A stretch of 64,000 nucleotides of DNA from Clostridioides difficile ATCC 9689 = DSM 1296 (GTDB lineage: Bacteria; Bacillota; Clostridia; Peptostreptococcales; Peptostreptococcaceae). The notes below the pieces were generated by a model. That model was not told the DNA's origin. It saw nothing but the letters and a program-made list of their open reading frames with translations, and ran no database searches. Made by a program: the position numbers and the translations under genes. The stretch covers positions 2,604,001-2,668,000 of the forward strand of contig NZ_CP011968.1 in the NCBI RefSeq assembly GCF_001077535.1, in the 5' to 3' direction. Numbering within the stretch: the first letter of the stretch is position 1; every line of letters starts with the position of its first letter. Positions 1 through 9,179 of this stretch are shown here, piece by piece.

Positions 1-22
1 TACCAACCATACTTTGACTCAT
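1..22 (-). CDS. 5' end of a gene running off the left edge
   Basis: Reading the minus strand from position 22, an ATG opens the peptide MSQSMVG and continues past the window edge. A ribosome binding site AGGGGTG lies just upstream (about 34-28). A sigma-54 type promoter is about 45 bases upstream. Seven residues are too few to identify the product. The gene is probably a target of the sigma-54 activator encoded at 284-2275, because activators of that class are commonly next to the operon they switch on. Confidence 0.6.
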
Positions 23-64
23 ACCATCACCCCTAAAATTGTATTTACTCTTACATTATATATT

Positions 65-82
65 AAGCAATTACTATGCCAA
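65..82 (-). promoter_or_regulatory. sigma-54 (-24/-12) promoter
   Basis: The minus strand reads TTGGCAT-AGTAA-TTGCTT (82 down to 65). The invariant GG (80-79) and GC (68-67) are exactly ten bases apart, as required for RpoN promoters, and the flanks match TGGCAy-N5-TTGCw closely. Transcription would start near position 56, upstream of the partial gene beginning at 22. An enhancer-dependent activator is encoded immediately upstream. Confidence 0.85.
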
Positions 83-204
83 TAAATCCCACTTTATGTA
101 AAATTGATTTTGTTTAGAATTATTATTTTTTTCATTATTAAATTAAGTGTTTTAACTATTTTTCTTATAAATATATATGCCTGTCTAAAAAAATAAAAAT
201 TTGC

Positions 205-256
205 AAAAAAGTAATGTTAATTTTTCTTAACACTTGTTTTAAAAAATTAACATTAC
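205..256 (-). terminator. intrinsic terminator of the sigma-54 activator gene, possible enhancer site
   Basis: A perfect 15-base inverted repeat has arms 211-225 and 242-256 (GTAATGTTAATTTTT and its complement) around a 16-base loop. On the minus strand it is followed by six T residues, giving a standard rho-independent terminator after the stop codon at 284. The same segment carries TGTTAA-N6-TTAACA (215-232) plus another TTAACA (247-252). It lies about 135-175 bases upstream of the sigma-54 promoter, the usual distance for an activator binding site, so a dual role is possible. Confidence 0.75.
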
Positions 257-283
257 TTCAAAATAATTTATATGTAATTATAT

Positions 284-2275
284 TTAAATATTTTTATTGT
301 ATTTCTTCCATAAAGATGTCCTGCTTATTCCAAGAACTTGTGCAACTTCATTTTTAGAAAGTCCCTGAGCAAAAAGCATACTTATTATTTTTTCTTCAAC
401 ATACTTATTTACTTCTTTTATATCTATACTTATCTTACCATCATTTATCTTACTTATATTTATAGATTCATCTTGGACTTCTACACTTGCTGTCGTTTCA
501 GAATTAAATTTGTCTACTTCAGAGTTAGGAAGTAATTTTTTAGTTTTAAAATCTCTATCTTGTCTCAATTTAATTTTACCTGTCACAACATATTTTTGAG
601 CTATTGTCTTTAACTCTCTTACATTTCCAGGCCAGCTATAATTATATAGCTTATCCATTTCATCTTTAGTCAAAACAAAATTTTCATCTATACTGTTTAT
701 TCCATTGAGACCATCATCCTTTAATACTTCATTTACAAAATTGTTAAACAAAGGTATTATATCTTCTCTTCTGTCTCTTAAAGGAGGTATATTTATCTCT
801 AAACTACTCAATCTATAAAATAAGTCTGCTCTAAATGTACCCATAACTATTTTTTCGGTTAAAGATTCATTCGTTGCTGCTATAATCCTTATATCCAGAG
901 GTATTATATAATCAGAACCAATTCTCATTATTTGACGTTCCTCTATTACTCTTAATAGTTTTGTCTGAATATTAAAGGATAGACTATTTATTTCATCTAA
1001 AAAAAGAGTCCCTCCATGAGCAAGTTCAAATAGCCCTCTTTTTCCACCCTTTCTAGCACCAGTAAATGCACCTTCTTCATAGCCAAAAAGTTCACTTTCA
1101 AGTAAATTTTCTGCTATAGTAGCACAATTTATGGCAACAAAAGGCCTATCTTTTCTTTTACTTATATTGTGTATACTATGAGCTATAATTTCTTTACCAG
1201 ACCCACTTTCTCCATAAAGTAAAGTTGTATAATCACTTTTTCCAATTTTTTTAGCTTCTTCAATAAATTCTTTAGTTAATTTATCTTTAAATAAAAAATC
1301 ATCAAAAGTATATCTAGCATAGAGACCTTTTTGATTCAAGTCAAATCTTATTTTTCTTTCTAAGTTTTGTAACTTGGTTATATCTTGTATTATTCCTAAA
1401 ACTCCATAAGTACTATTATCAACTTTTATCAATGTTGTCCTAGTATTAACAATTAGATTATTTATATTTCTTATCTTTCTATCTTCTACGTCCTCTTTTT
1501 CATGTAAACAATCTAACATCCACTCCATTTTAGGAAATACATCTAAGATGTATTTATTAAGTGCACATTTTCTCTCTACTTTAAGCATGTTTTTTGCACT
1601 TTCATTGTACAAAATTATACTGCCATTACTATCTATAGCAATTACTCCATCTTTTATACCATCAAGTATATTTCGTAACACTTCATTATTAAACTTTTCT
1701 TCACCTAATGTATCTAATAATTTTTTACAATATTCTACAGCTTCTCTTATAGATTCATCACTAGCAGTTGCAAATACACTATCAATTCCATATTGCCTTG
1801 CAAAAGAACATGCCAAACCTCCTCCTACGATTACAACTTCATCTTTTTGGTCTATATATTTTACAACTTTACTTCTTATCTCATACTTAGATTCAAACCA
1901 TTCTTCAGTTATTTCAGTACTTATGACATTTCTCCAGCCAACATAGTCAAAAGAAACTTCATTGTCTCCAAGAATCAATACTACTTTTTTAGAATATTTC
2001 TTTGCTATTTCTATTGCTCTTAAAAGGTCAGTTGACTTCATATTCATTGGTATAACAGGTACATTTACTGTATCTATTACTAAACTATAACCTCCACCTC
2101 TACCAATTATAGCTTGGGCACCTTTTTCAACAAGTATACGACCTTGATTTTCCATTAAGTCTAGGTTAAGTATGTCGATTATTATAGTTCCATTTTCTAC
2201 ATCTTCTCTATATAATTCTTCTATTCTTTCTTTTAATTCAATATCAGAGGCTATAATTCCTATTTTTTTTCGCAA
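284..2275 (-). CDS. sigma-54-dependent activator, PrpR_N-PAS-AAA-Fis
   Basis: Enhancer-binding transcription activator for sigma-54 RNA polymerase. The N-terminal ~190 residues resemble the propionate-activator receptor domain (PrpR_N), with [10 protein letters not shown] near residue 58. A PAS domain follows (about 195-300), then a full AAA+ domain: Walker A GESGSGKE near 356, the sigma-54 contact loop GAFTGA near 403, Walker B GGTLFLDE near 422 and arginine-finger region FRADLFYRL near 482. The C-terminus holds a Fis-type helix-turn-helix ([20 protein letters not shown]). The first possible start (GTG, 2284) sits inside the Shine-Dalgarno GAGGTGAT, so the TTG at 2275 is preferred, giving about 663 residues. 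The GGDEF gene upstream ends only 16 bases away, suggesting cotranscription. The signal sensed is unknown; PrpR_N domains bind small organic acids or acyl ligands. The likely target is the gene at the left edge. Confidence 0.9.
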   Translation of the reverse strand: MRKKIGIIASDIELKERIEELYREDVENGTIIIDILNLDLMENQGRILVEKGAQAIIGRGGGYSLVIDTVNVPVIPMNMKSTDLLRAIEIAKKYSKKVVLILGDNEVSFDYVGWRNVISTEITEEWFESKYEIRSKVVKYIDQKDEVVIVGGGLACSFARQYGIDSVFATASDESIREAVEYCKKLLDTLGEEKFNNEVLRNILDGIKDGVIAIDSNGSIILYNESAKNMLKVERKCALNKYILDVFPKMEWMLDCLHEKEDVEDRKIRNINNLIVNTRTTLIKVDNSTYGVLGIIQDITKLQNLERKIRFDLNQKGLYARYTFDDFLFKDKLTKEFIEEAKKIGKSDYTTLLYGESGSGKEIIAHSIHNISKRKDRPFVAINCATIAENLLESELFGYEEGAFTGARKGGKRGLFELAHGGTLFLDEINSLSFNIQTKLLRVIEERQIMRIGSDYIIPLDIRIIAATNESLTEKIVMGTFRADLFYRLSSLEINIPPLRDRREDIIPLFNNFVNEVLKDDGLNGINSIDENFVLTKDEMDKLYNYSWPGNVRELKTIAQKYVVTGKIKLRQDRDFKTKKLLPNSEVDKFNSETTASVEVQDESINISKINDGKISIDIKEVNKYVEEKIISMLFAQGLSKNEVAQVLGISRTSLWKKYNKNI

Positions 2276-2291
2276 CAAAATCACCTCAATT

Positions 2292-4178
2292 TTAAATTAT
2301 AATGTATTGATTTCTACCTGCTTTTTTTGATTTATATAGGTTCTTATCTGCATCTTCAATTAATATTTCAACATCTTTTCTACTATGACACCTTTTTATA
2401 CTTACTCCAGCACTTATAGTTATATAGTTTTTTATTTTAGAATATATATGTTCAATACCCTCAAATTCAAGAAGTTTGAAAACTCTTTTAATATATAATT
2501 CTATATTATCAATCTCTTCAACACCGATTGATTCTATAGAATCTACTAATATTAAAATTTCTTCTCCCCCATATCTGATTATGTGTTCGGTAATATCTAT
2601 AAATACACTTCTTATAATATCAGTTACCTTAACTATAACTTTATCCCCTGCTAGATGACCATAATTATCATTATAACTTTTAAAACAATCTATATCGACC
2701 AGTATTGCAACCATATTTTTGTCTCTGGTTCCATTAAATAAATCCAACTGCTGTTCCAAATATCTTCTATTATATAGTTTAGTAAGTCCATCTTTTAAAA
2801 TATCATTTTCTAATTTCTTATTATCATCCACTAGTAATCTTAAACTCTCTTGTTTTTGTCTGAGTTCATATTGTTTGTGAATTGCTTGAGATGTTTTATA
2901 GGAATTATTTTTTTCCCACCTATCAGAATACCAATCCATACTTTTATAATATTCTATTGCCAGTTTAAAATCTTTTTTTAGCTCATATCCATTTGCTATT
3001 AGCCCATAAAATATAGATATTTTTCTAAGATTCAATGAACTCTTTTTAACTAAATTTAAACCTTTTATATAACAACTTATACCTTCATCTATATTACCAA
3101 ATTTTATATATAAATCTCCATACAACTTATATATGTAATCTAGTTTAGAATTATATATAAAAACATCTCCAAAACTTTTATATATATTTTTTGATAAAAT
3201 TAAATAGGTGTTTACCTTTTCAAAACTACAATTATCTTTCTTTAACTCAATTTCAGCTGAATATAAAAATATAAATGAATATAAATAATCCTTATATACA
3301 CCTTCAACAACTTTCATTAATTTTATAGTCTTTAATAAAATAACTTCTGCTTCTTTATTCATATCTTCTTTTAAATATGCCCATATAAGGTCTATTTTTA
3401 TAGACACTCTTTCAGTTACTGATATTGAGTTATTACTGTGTGCAACATCTAATACATTATTTATGTATTTTATAGCTTCTACATTATTTCCACTCTCTAA
3501 ATAACACAAACTTATTATACATTTACAAAAAGCCTCTATAGAGTATAAATTATTTTCTTGAGCCAATTTTAGACATTCAATTAAGTATTCCATACTTTTT
3601 ATAAAGTTATTAAATAAATATAGATAAACTCTCCCAAATATATAATTTGCCCTACTTACAAGAGCTTTATTTTTTAAAGTTTTAAAAAAAGACACTTCTT
3701 CTACTAAAGCTATTACATCCGTTTTGGTCTGATATAAAGCACTTATTTCTACACATAAACTCATATTTAACAATACCAACAACTCATTTAAATGATTTTG
3801 TCTTATAATTTTTTTTGCTGAGAAATAAAAATTATTTACCTTATCATATTTTCTTATAGAAATAGCTGATAAAGTAAGATAAATATAAATTTTAGATATT
3901 ATATCTGAATCATCTTTTAATGACAATTTTTTAATATACTTTAATGACTCTATCAAATAGTTGTATGATGCTTCTCTATCTTTTTTTATATAGTTTATAA
4001 GACTAATTAAATATAAAGTATAGACTCTACTATTATCTTCTAATTTTGTATTTAAAAGGTCTTTGTGATAATCCAAGATGTAGTTTAAATCTGTCAAATT
4101 TAGATAGAATTTAGTCAACATATCGTATTCTATCTTGTTTATATTTCTCTTTAAATCTTCTATTAAACTCCTTTTCAA
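2292..4178 (-). CDS. TPR-GGDEF diguanylate cyclase (first of two)
   Basis: Predicted cytoplasmic diguanylate cyclase making cyclic di-GMP from two GTP. The first ~450 residues are all-helical with TPR-like repeats and no membrane segment or signal peptide. The C-terminal ~170 residues are a GGDEF domain: [12 protein letters not shown] start motif, metal-binding [15 protein letters not shown], and signature [10 protein letters not shown]. The inhibitory I-site RxxD five residues before GGEE is absent (DITE in that place), so product inhibition at that site is not expected. An earlier TTG at 4190 has no space for a ribosome binding site; GGTGAT lies four bases before TTG 4178, so that start is used. 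It lies between a second TPR-GGDEF gene and the sigma-54 activator, all minus strand with gaps of 16-26 bases, a probable operon. What the TPR part senses is not visible. Confidence 0.85.
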   Translation of the reverse strand: MKRSLIEDLKRNINKIEYDMLTKFYLNLTDLNYILDYHKDLLNTKLEDNSRVYTLYLISLINYIKKDREASYNYLIESLKYIKKLSLKDDSDIISKIYIYLTLSAISIRKYDKVNNFYFSAKKIIRQNHLNELLVLLNMSLCVEISALYQTKTDVIALVEEVSFFKTLKNKALVSRANYIFGRVYLYLFNNFIKSMEYLIECLKLAQENNLYSIEAFCKCIISLCYLESGNNVEAIKYINNVLDVAHSNNSISVTERVSIKIDLIWAYLKEDMNKEAEVILLKTIKLMKVVEGVYKDYLYSFIFLYSAEIELKKDNCSFEKVNTYLILSKNIYKSFGDVFIYNSKLDYIYKLYGDLYIKFGNIDEGISCYIKGLNLVKKSSLNLRKISIFYGLIANGYELKKDFKLAIEYYKSMDWYSDRWEKNNSYKTSQAIHKQYELRQKQESLRLLVDDNKKLENDILKDGLTKLYNRRYLEQQLDLFNGTRDKNMVAILVDIDCFKSYNDNYGHLAGDKVIVKVTDIIRSVFIDITEHIIRYGGEEILILVDSIESIGVEEIDNIELYIKRVFKLLEFEGIEHIYSKIKNYITISAGVSIKRCHSRKDVEILIEDADKNLYKSKKAGRNQYIII

Positions 4179-4204
4179 GTAAATCACCAATCCTATTTCA
4201 ACAG

Positions 4205-6046
4205 TTAAAAATTCTTAAAATCATGATAATGCAAACATCTATTTCTACCACTTTCCTTTGCTTTATATAAAGCTTTATCAGCATTTTCAATTATTTCTTT
4301 TATATCTATACTACTATTTTTACATGTATCAATGCCAATACTAACTGTCAAATTATTGTTTAAAAATTTCTTTACAATCCTACATAATTTTCTTCCAAAT
4401 ATTTTACTTTTTTTATAATCTTTACATACAGATAATATCAGAAATTCTTCTCCACCATACCTTATCATAAGCATGTCTTTTTTTAGATATTTTTTTATTA
4501 TTATAGTTATATTTTTAAGAGCAATATCTCCATTGTAGTGTCCATAAGTATCATTGTATTCTTTAAAGTAATCTACATCTATCATAAATGCTGTGCAATA
4601 TTCACTAACTTCTTGTTTTTCTAAAAAATCGTTCAAAAAAGTTCTATTATATGCACTTGTCAAATGGTCAACATACTTTTTTTTATCTAAATCAAGTTTT
4701 ACTTTTCTCATGTTATTTATTTCTTTTTCTATATACTCATGTCTATAATTTAAGGAATCTATATAATTTCTATTTCGAGCTTTTATATACATCATTTTTA
4801 ACTCATAATACATTTTAAAGTATTTCATACTCATTTCATAATTTTGAATCTTTTCAAAACACAAATATATACTCTTATATGCTAACTTCACATAATTATA
4901 ATTTTTAGCATTTTTAGATTTTTCAAGGAGTTTTTTATTTGTGTTTAAGGCATTGTCATAATATCCAAAGATATAATATATCTTTGCCTGGTGATAAATT
5001 ATTTCTAAATCATATATTATATATTCTTCTATATTTTTTATCATATTTAATATGTTTTTAGCTCTATCTAAATAGCATATTGATTGTTCAAAAGATTTTT
5101 CATTACTTTTTGCATAATACATGGCTAAACTTATAAATAAATCAAACTTCTCTACTTCTTTTAAGCTATGATTTTTAATTTTTTCTAGATATACTTCAGA
5201 TTTTGCTAAATTATTTATTGCGACAGGATAATTTCTAGTCTTTATTAATATTTTAGTTATGTTGTTTGATGCTCTATATTTTTGAATTATATTTACATTT
5301 CTATACTTTTTATTGCTTATTACTTCATTGAAATATTCCATGGAACATTCATAATTTTCAAACGAACATTCACACTCACCTATCTTTATATTACATAGTG
5401 AAGATACTTGCATATCCTTTAGTAAATCTGCATATTTTCTTGCTTTTAAAAAATTTACCTTAGCAATTAGAGCATCATCCAAAAACAAAAAATATATTTT
5501 ACCAATAATAAAAAAATATATTTTTTTACAATTAAAATCGTTAATTTCTTTTATCTTTATATACAACGTTTCTATCTCTTTAATTATTACAGAAGATTCT
5601 ATACACTTACTTGCCTTAATGTAAATAAGTTGTGATTTAAAAATAATTTCTTCAATTAGAAAATTATTTTCATCACAAATAAGATTAAATTTATCCATAT
5701 ATAAATTTGCCTTATTTACATCTTCATTTTTTAAACTTAAAATAGCTATTTGTGAATAAAATCGTGCTAAAAATTTATAATCTTTGGGTAAGCATTTATC
5801 AATATATTTACAGGAAATCAAAATATACTCTTTCATTTTTTCACTAAACCCTTGAATACCATATAATAAAGCTAGCAAAAAATTTGATTTTAATAACATT
5901 AAACTATTTTGTTCAGTTTTATAGCAATCAATTAAATTCTTTACTACATCAATTTTATTTTCAATAAAATCGTTATTAGTCAATAATCTTTCATTCAAGG
6001 TTAGTTTAAACATTGAATCTAAAATTGTATCATCTATCTCTTCCAA
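4205..6046 (-). CDS. TPR-GGDEF diguanylate cyclase (second of two)
   Basis: About 613 residues with the same plan as its downstream neighbour: a helical TPR-like N-terminal region of roughly 430 residues, a short coiled-coil linker (NNMRKVKLDLDKKKYVDHLT) and a GGDEF domain with IDVDYFKEYNDTYGHYNGD and RYGGEEFLIL. The RxxD inhibitory site is again missing (KKDM). No transmembrane helix is seen, so the enzyme should be cytosolic. The TTG at 6046 is the first classical start, but the good ribosome binding site GGAGGTGAG lies about 24 bases farther up; an in-frame ATA at 6061 would be better spaced, so the exact N-terminus is uncertain. The sequence is clearly related to, but diverged from, the neighbour, suggesting an old duplication. 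Confidence 0.85.
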   Translation of the reverse strand: MEEIDDTILDSMFKLTLNERLLTNNDFIENKIDVVKNLIDCYKTEQNSLMLLKSNFLLALLYGIQGFSEKMKEYILISCKYIDKCLPKDYKFLARFYSQIAILSLKNEDVNKANLYMDKFNLICDENNFLIEEIIFKSQLIYIKASKCIESSVIIKEIETLYIKIKEINDFNCKKIYFFIIGKIYFLFLDDALIAKVNFLKARKYADLLKDMQVSSLCNIKIGECECSFENYECSMEYFNEVISNKKYRNVNIIQKYRASNNITKILIKTRNYPVAINNLAKSEVYLEKIKNHSLKEVEKFDLFISLAMYYAKSNEKSFEQSICYLDRAKNILNMIKNIEEYIIYDLEIIYHQAKIYYIFGYYDNALNTNKKLLEKSKNAKNYNYVKLAYKSIYLCFEKIQNYEMSMKYFKMYYELKMMYIKARNRNYIDSLNYRHEYIEKEINNMRKVKLDLDKKKYVDHLTSAYNRTFLNDFLEKQEVSEYCTAFMIDVDYFKEYNDTYGHYNGDIALKNITIIIKKYLKKDMLMIRYGGEEFLILSVCKDYKKSKIFGRKLCRIVKKFLNNNLTVSIGIDTCKNSSIDIKEIIENADKALYKAKESGRNRCLHYHDFKNF

Positions 6047-6120
6047 ATATTTACTATATATTGTAACTCACCTCCGACTTACATTATCTCATAAATTTAG
6101 TAATTTTCCATACTATTTTT

Positions 6121-6169
6121 GAAAAAAGTTGATGTCTCAATTTAGAAATTTCTCTTAAATTAAGACATA
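6121..6169 (-). terminator. terminator between 6177 gene and GGDEF operon
   Basis: Arms 6133-6145 and 6155-6167 (TGTCTTAATTTAG paired with CTAAATTGAGACA on the minus strand, one G-T pair) are followed on the minus strand by a TTTTTT run near 6127-6122. It ends the transcript of the small gene at 6177-6596 and separates it from the GGDEF/activator operon. Confidence 0.7.
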
Positions 6170-6176
6170 CTTTACA

Positions 6177-6596
6177 CTAAACTATACAATTTTCTATCTG
6201 AACTATATAATCCTGACAATTTTCGCAAATTATCACACTTACAATATAACTATTATCAACTTTATTTGCCCTTGATAGTTTATTAAAAGATAGTCCTTTA
6301 TAATCAACAGATATATTGCTTATTACATATTCTCCATCTTTACTGAAAATATAAAAGTGATATTCTAAAAAAGGAAAGAATTTTTTCTTTTCTTTTACTC
6401 CTTCTAAACATAATGGACATGCTTCTTGATAATATTCTACATCAAAATCAACTTCTTCTGCTTCATTAAGTATATCAATTATTTTTGAAATACTTACTCC
6501 TTGAACTGGATTTTCTTCATCATTTATTAAAGCACTACAGTTCTCCTCTTTTAATAAATATTCCTTATCATCATATATAAACTTATATAAACTCAT
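6177..6596 (-). CDS. uncharacterised small protein with two CxxC knuckles
   Basis: 139 residues, no signal peptide or membrane segment. It contains CPLC (around residue 59) and CENC (around residue 124), a spacing compatible with one zinc site, followed by another Cys near the C-terminus. The N-terminus (MSLYKFIYDDKEYLLKEE) and the acidic middle part suggest a small beta-rich cytosolic protein. A strong ribosome binding site AAGGAGG precedes the ATG. It is monocistronic, with its own terminator. I do not recognise the family and assign no function. Confidence 0.7.
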   Translation of the reverse strand: MSLYKFIYDDKEYLLKEENCSALINDEENPVQGVSISKIIDILNEAEEVDFDVEYYQEACPLCLEGVKEKKKFFPFLEYHFYIFSKDGEYVISNISVDYKGLSFNKLSRANKVDNSYIVSVIICENCQDYIVQIENCIV

Positions 6597-6908
6597 ATTA
6601 TATCCTCCTTATAATTATTAATCTCCAAGTTATTCTACCATTTAAATAAAGTTAATAAAAGTAATTGTTTATAATCTTTATAATTAAGTTATGTATACAT
6701 ATATTCCTATGCGCTATCTTAATTAATGATTTTAAAATCCAAGTTTGCAATTTGAACATCCAGTTTCCCAAAATCTATTGTCAAAACTCACTTTAGTTAT
6801 TAATATAATGATATAAATATATAACTGCATAGATGTTACACACTTAACTATTTAATATGATACGATTTGGTATCTAAATTTATATATTGTATATAGGGGG
6901 AGATATAT
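6597..6908. other. intergenic stretch between divergent small genes
   Basis: About 310 bases, AT-rich, between the divergent genes at 6177-6596 (-) and 6909-7091 (+). It must hold the promoters of both. I see no clear hairpin, repeat or known regulatory motif in it. Confidence 0.5.
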
Positions 6909-7091
6909 ATGTATAAAGATAAAAGTGATGAATGTATACACTTAATGACTGCATACATCGATAGTATAAGTGGATATTATTCATTTATTGACACACAATT
7001 AGAGGATTTTATGATGAAATATGGTGAAAACATTGTTGATTCAAATTTACACAGTATAATGATGTTGCTTTGTAAATGGGGATTATCTTAG
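6909..7091 (+). CDS. small orphan protein, 60 residues
   Basis: Short ORF beginning MYKDKSDECIHLMTAYIDSI and ending CKWGLS, with a purine-rich ribosome binding site AGGGGGAG six bases before the ATG and a strong intrinsic terminator about 75 bases after the stop. This setting makes it more likely to be real than chance. It has mixed acidic and hydrophobic helical character, two cysteines, no signal peptide and no recognised domain. Function unknown. Confidence 0.5.
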   Translation: MYKDKSDECIHLMTAYIDSISGYYSFIDTQLEDFMMKYGENIVDSNLHSIMMLLCKWGLS

Positions 7092-7164
7092 CATTTCAAG
7101 AAACTTTTTTGTATATTGTATCCTATATTATTTATTCATTAACAAAAAAGATTGACATAAACTT

Positions 7165-7213
7165 AAAAGCTATATATAGATTTCTTTAAAAATCTATATA
7201 TAGCTTTTTTAAT
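7165..7213 (+). terminator. strong terminator after the 60-residue ORF
   Basis: Arms 7165-7183 and 7190-7208 form a near-perfect stem (AAAAGCTATATATAGATTT and its complement) with a short loop, followed by a T-run. It supports the small upstream ORF at 6909-7091 being a transcription unit. Confidence 0.8.
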
Positions 7214-7419
7214 TTTTTCAAAATGTATACTTAAATAAGTTAGTTTTTTTCAAAATTTGACTGTCTAATATGATATAATTTAACTATCTACAACAATAAA
7301 AAATATCTAATATGTATTATCTAGTTTAGCTCATCATAATAACATCCATATATTTACAATTAAGATATTTTCAATATAGTAATACTCAATTTTAATATTA
7401 TAAAAAGGAGAGATTTTGT

Positions 7420-8442
7420 ATGAATTACAATGACTTACTAAAATCAGCTAGAGAGAACTTTAATGGAACATGTAAGGTATGTAAAATTTGTAATGGATTA
7501 GCTTGTGCTGGAGATGTTCCTGGTATGGGTGGTAAAGGAAGTGGTTCGTCTTTCATTGAAAATAGAAAAAGTCTAGAAAAAATAAAGATAAATATGAGAG
7601 TCATACATAATGTTTCAAAGCCAGATACATCCATAGAATTATTTGGTAGAAAAATGAGTTCTCCTATATTCGCTGCACCTGTATCAGGTACTATATTGAA
7701 CATGGGTGGTAAAGTTTCCGAAAAAGAATACATAGAGCCTGTTGTTAGAGGTTGTTCTAATTCTGGAATTTATGCTATGGTTGGCGATACTAATGTAGAT
7801 ACTTTTTTACTGGATAATTTAGATGTATTGAAGGATAATAGGGGAAATGGAATTGTATTTATAAAGCCTTGGAATAATTCAAAGATAATAGAAAAAATTA
7901 GATTGTCTGAAGAAGCAGGTGCTTTTGCAGTTGGTGTAGACCTTGATGCTTGTGGACTTATTAATAATCAATTTCAAGAAAATCCTTTTTCTCCTAAAAC
8001 AATTGATGAGATTAGAGAATTGGTTGAATCCACTAGATTACCTTTTATTATAAAAGGAATTATGACTGTAGATGATGCTTTGATGGCTGTAGAGTCTGGT
8101 GCTAGTGCCATTATTGTTTCAAATCATGGTGGAAGAGTACTTGATTATACTCCTGGTACTTGTGAGGTACTTCCAGATATAGCTAAGTCTGTAAAGGGAA
8201 AGATAACAATACTTGTTGATGGTGGAGTTAGGACTGGTGTTGATGTAGTTAAGATGCTTGGATTGGGTGCTGATGCTGTTTTGATGGGAAGACCTTTTGT
8301 TACTGCTTCTTTTGGCGGTGGTCTTGATGGTGTGGAGTTTTTTATAGAGAAGATTAGGAATGAGTTATGTGAGACTATGATTTTGACTGGTTGTCAAAAT
8401 GTTAAGGATATAGATGGTAGAGTTATATGGAATTTATTGTAA
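7420..8442 (+). CDS. FMN-dependent alpha-hydroxyacid dehydrogenase/oxidase
   Basis: 340 residues, TIM-barrel flavoenzyme of the lactate dehydrogenase/glycolate oxidase family. The catalytic-base and FMN region IIVSNHGGR lies at 231-239. Other conserved parts are KGIMTVDDALMAVESGA before it and ILVDGGVRTGVDVVKMLGLGADAVLMGRP after it, the FMN phosphate site. The N-terminus differs from classic LldD: it carries a cysteine cluster CKVCKICNGLACAG (19-31), a feature of a clostridial subgroup, possibly a metal or redox site. The substrate is likely a 2-hydroxyacid but cannot be set from sequence. The ribosome binding site AAAGGAGAG precedes the ATG. Monocistronic, closed by a terminator shared with the convergent gene. 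In an anaerobe, a non-oxygen electron acceptor is expected. Confidence 0.85.
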   Translation: MNYNDLLKSARENFNGTCKVCKICNGLACAGDVPGMGGKGSGSSFIENRKSLEKIKINMRVIHNVSKPDTSIELFGRKMSSPIFAAPVSGTILNMGGKVSEKEYIEPVVRGCSNSGIYAMVGDTNVDTFLLDNLDVLKDNRGNGIVFIKPWNNSKIIEKIRLSEEAGAFAVGVDLDACGLINNQFQENPFSPKTIDEIRELVESTRLPFIIKGIMTVDDALMAVESGASAIIVSNHGGRVLDYTPGTCEVLPDIAKSVKGKITILVDGGVRTGVDVVKMLGLGADAVLMGRPFVTASFGGGLDGVEFFIEKIRNELCETMILTGCQNVKDIDGRVIWNLL

Positions 8443-8487
8443 AATATTTCTAGACTCTAAGATACTGATTAATATATTCTATATAAA

Positions 8488-8526
8488 AAGGTTGTCGCCC
8501 TATTTCTTAGTGCGACAACCTCTTTT
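8488..8526. terminator. bidirectional terminator
   Basis: Perfect ten-base stem AGGTTGTCGC (8489-8498) and its complement (8512-8521) with a 13-base loop and T/A flanks on both sides. It lies between the convergent genes at 7420-8442 (+) and 8527-9129 (-) and can serve both. Confidence 0.85.
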
Positions 8527-9129
8527 CTAATAACGCTCTCCGGCAGCTTGCCAAGTGGCTTTTCCAACAACACCATCTTTTGTTACACCAAGTCTTCCTT
8601 GAAGTATTTTTACTTGATTATATGTAGCAGGTCCAAATTTACTATCTGGATCAATATCAGAACCATTTATTTGTTGACATAAAAGTTGTACTAAATGCAC
8701 AGGATTCCCTTTTTCTACATGTCCATATCCTACTACAGTGGTATTTATATTTACGCTATAACTTATAGGACCAGTAACATCAAAACGATTTAAATCTTTT
8801 TTATATCTAATAATAAATGCTTTTGGTTCAATATTATAATCATCTATATTAATATTATATGAATCTATAAATTTTTCATTAATAAAGATTGTATCATCTT
8901 TAGATGGATTTATATTTAATTCTTTACATTTTTTTTCATAATCAGATTTTATAGGTTGTGGTGCATTCTCATAAATAAATTCATAACCAGTTATTGTAAA
9001 TGAATTTGTTGTTTGCTCTTCATTACTTTTTGATACATTTACATCATTATTAGTACTTGCAAATACTAAACTAGTAGATATTAGAGTCAAACACCCTGTG
9101 ACTATTAAAATTTTCTTTAGACTTTTCAT
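8527..9129 (-). CDS. secreted peptidoglycan-binding protein, cassette copy A
   Basis: 200 residues. A Sec signal peptide (MKSLKKILIVTGCLTLISTS..., cleavage likely after VFA near 25) is followed by a roughly 120-residue part of unknown fold. A C-terminal peptidoglycan-binding (PG_binding_1) domain follows, about 143-199, with FGPATYNQVKILQGRLG and DGVVGKATWQAA. No catalytic domain is present. It is the last gene of a BlaI-BlaR-like cassette, 51 bases after the M56 gene, and probably the regulated output of that pair. A paralogue lies at 12195-12782. Confidence 0.85.
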   Translation of the reverse strand: MKSLKKILIVTGCLTLISTSLVFASTNNDVNVSKSNEEQTTNSFTITGYEFIYENAPQPIKSDYEKKCKELNINPSKDDTIFINEKFIDSYNINIDDYNIEPKAFIIRYKKDLNRFDVTGPISYSVNINTTVVGYGHVEKGNPVHLVQLLCQQINGSDIDPDSKFGPATYNQVKILQGRLGVTKDGVVGKATWQAAGERY

Positions 9130-9179
9130 TTCAAAATTCCTCCTAATTTGTTAATAAATTATAATACTATAAAAATCTA

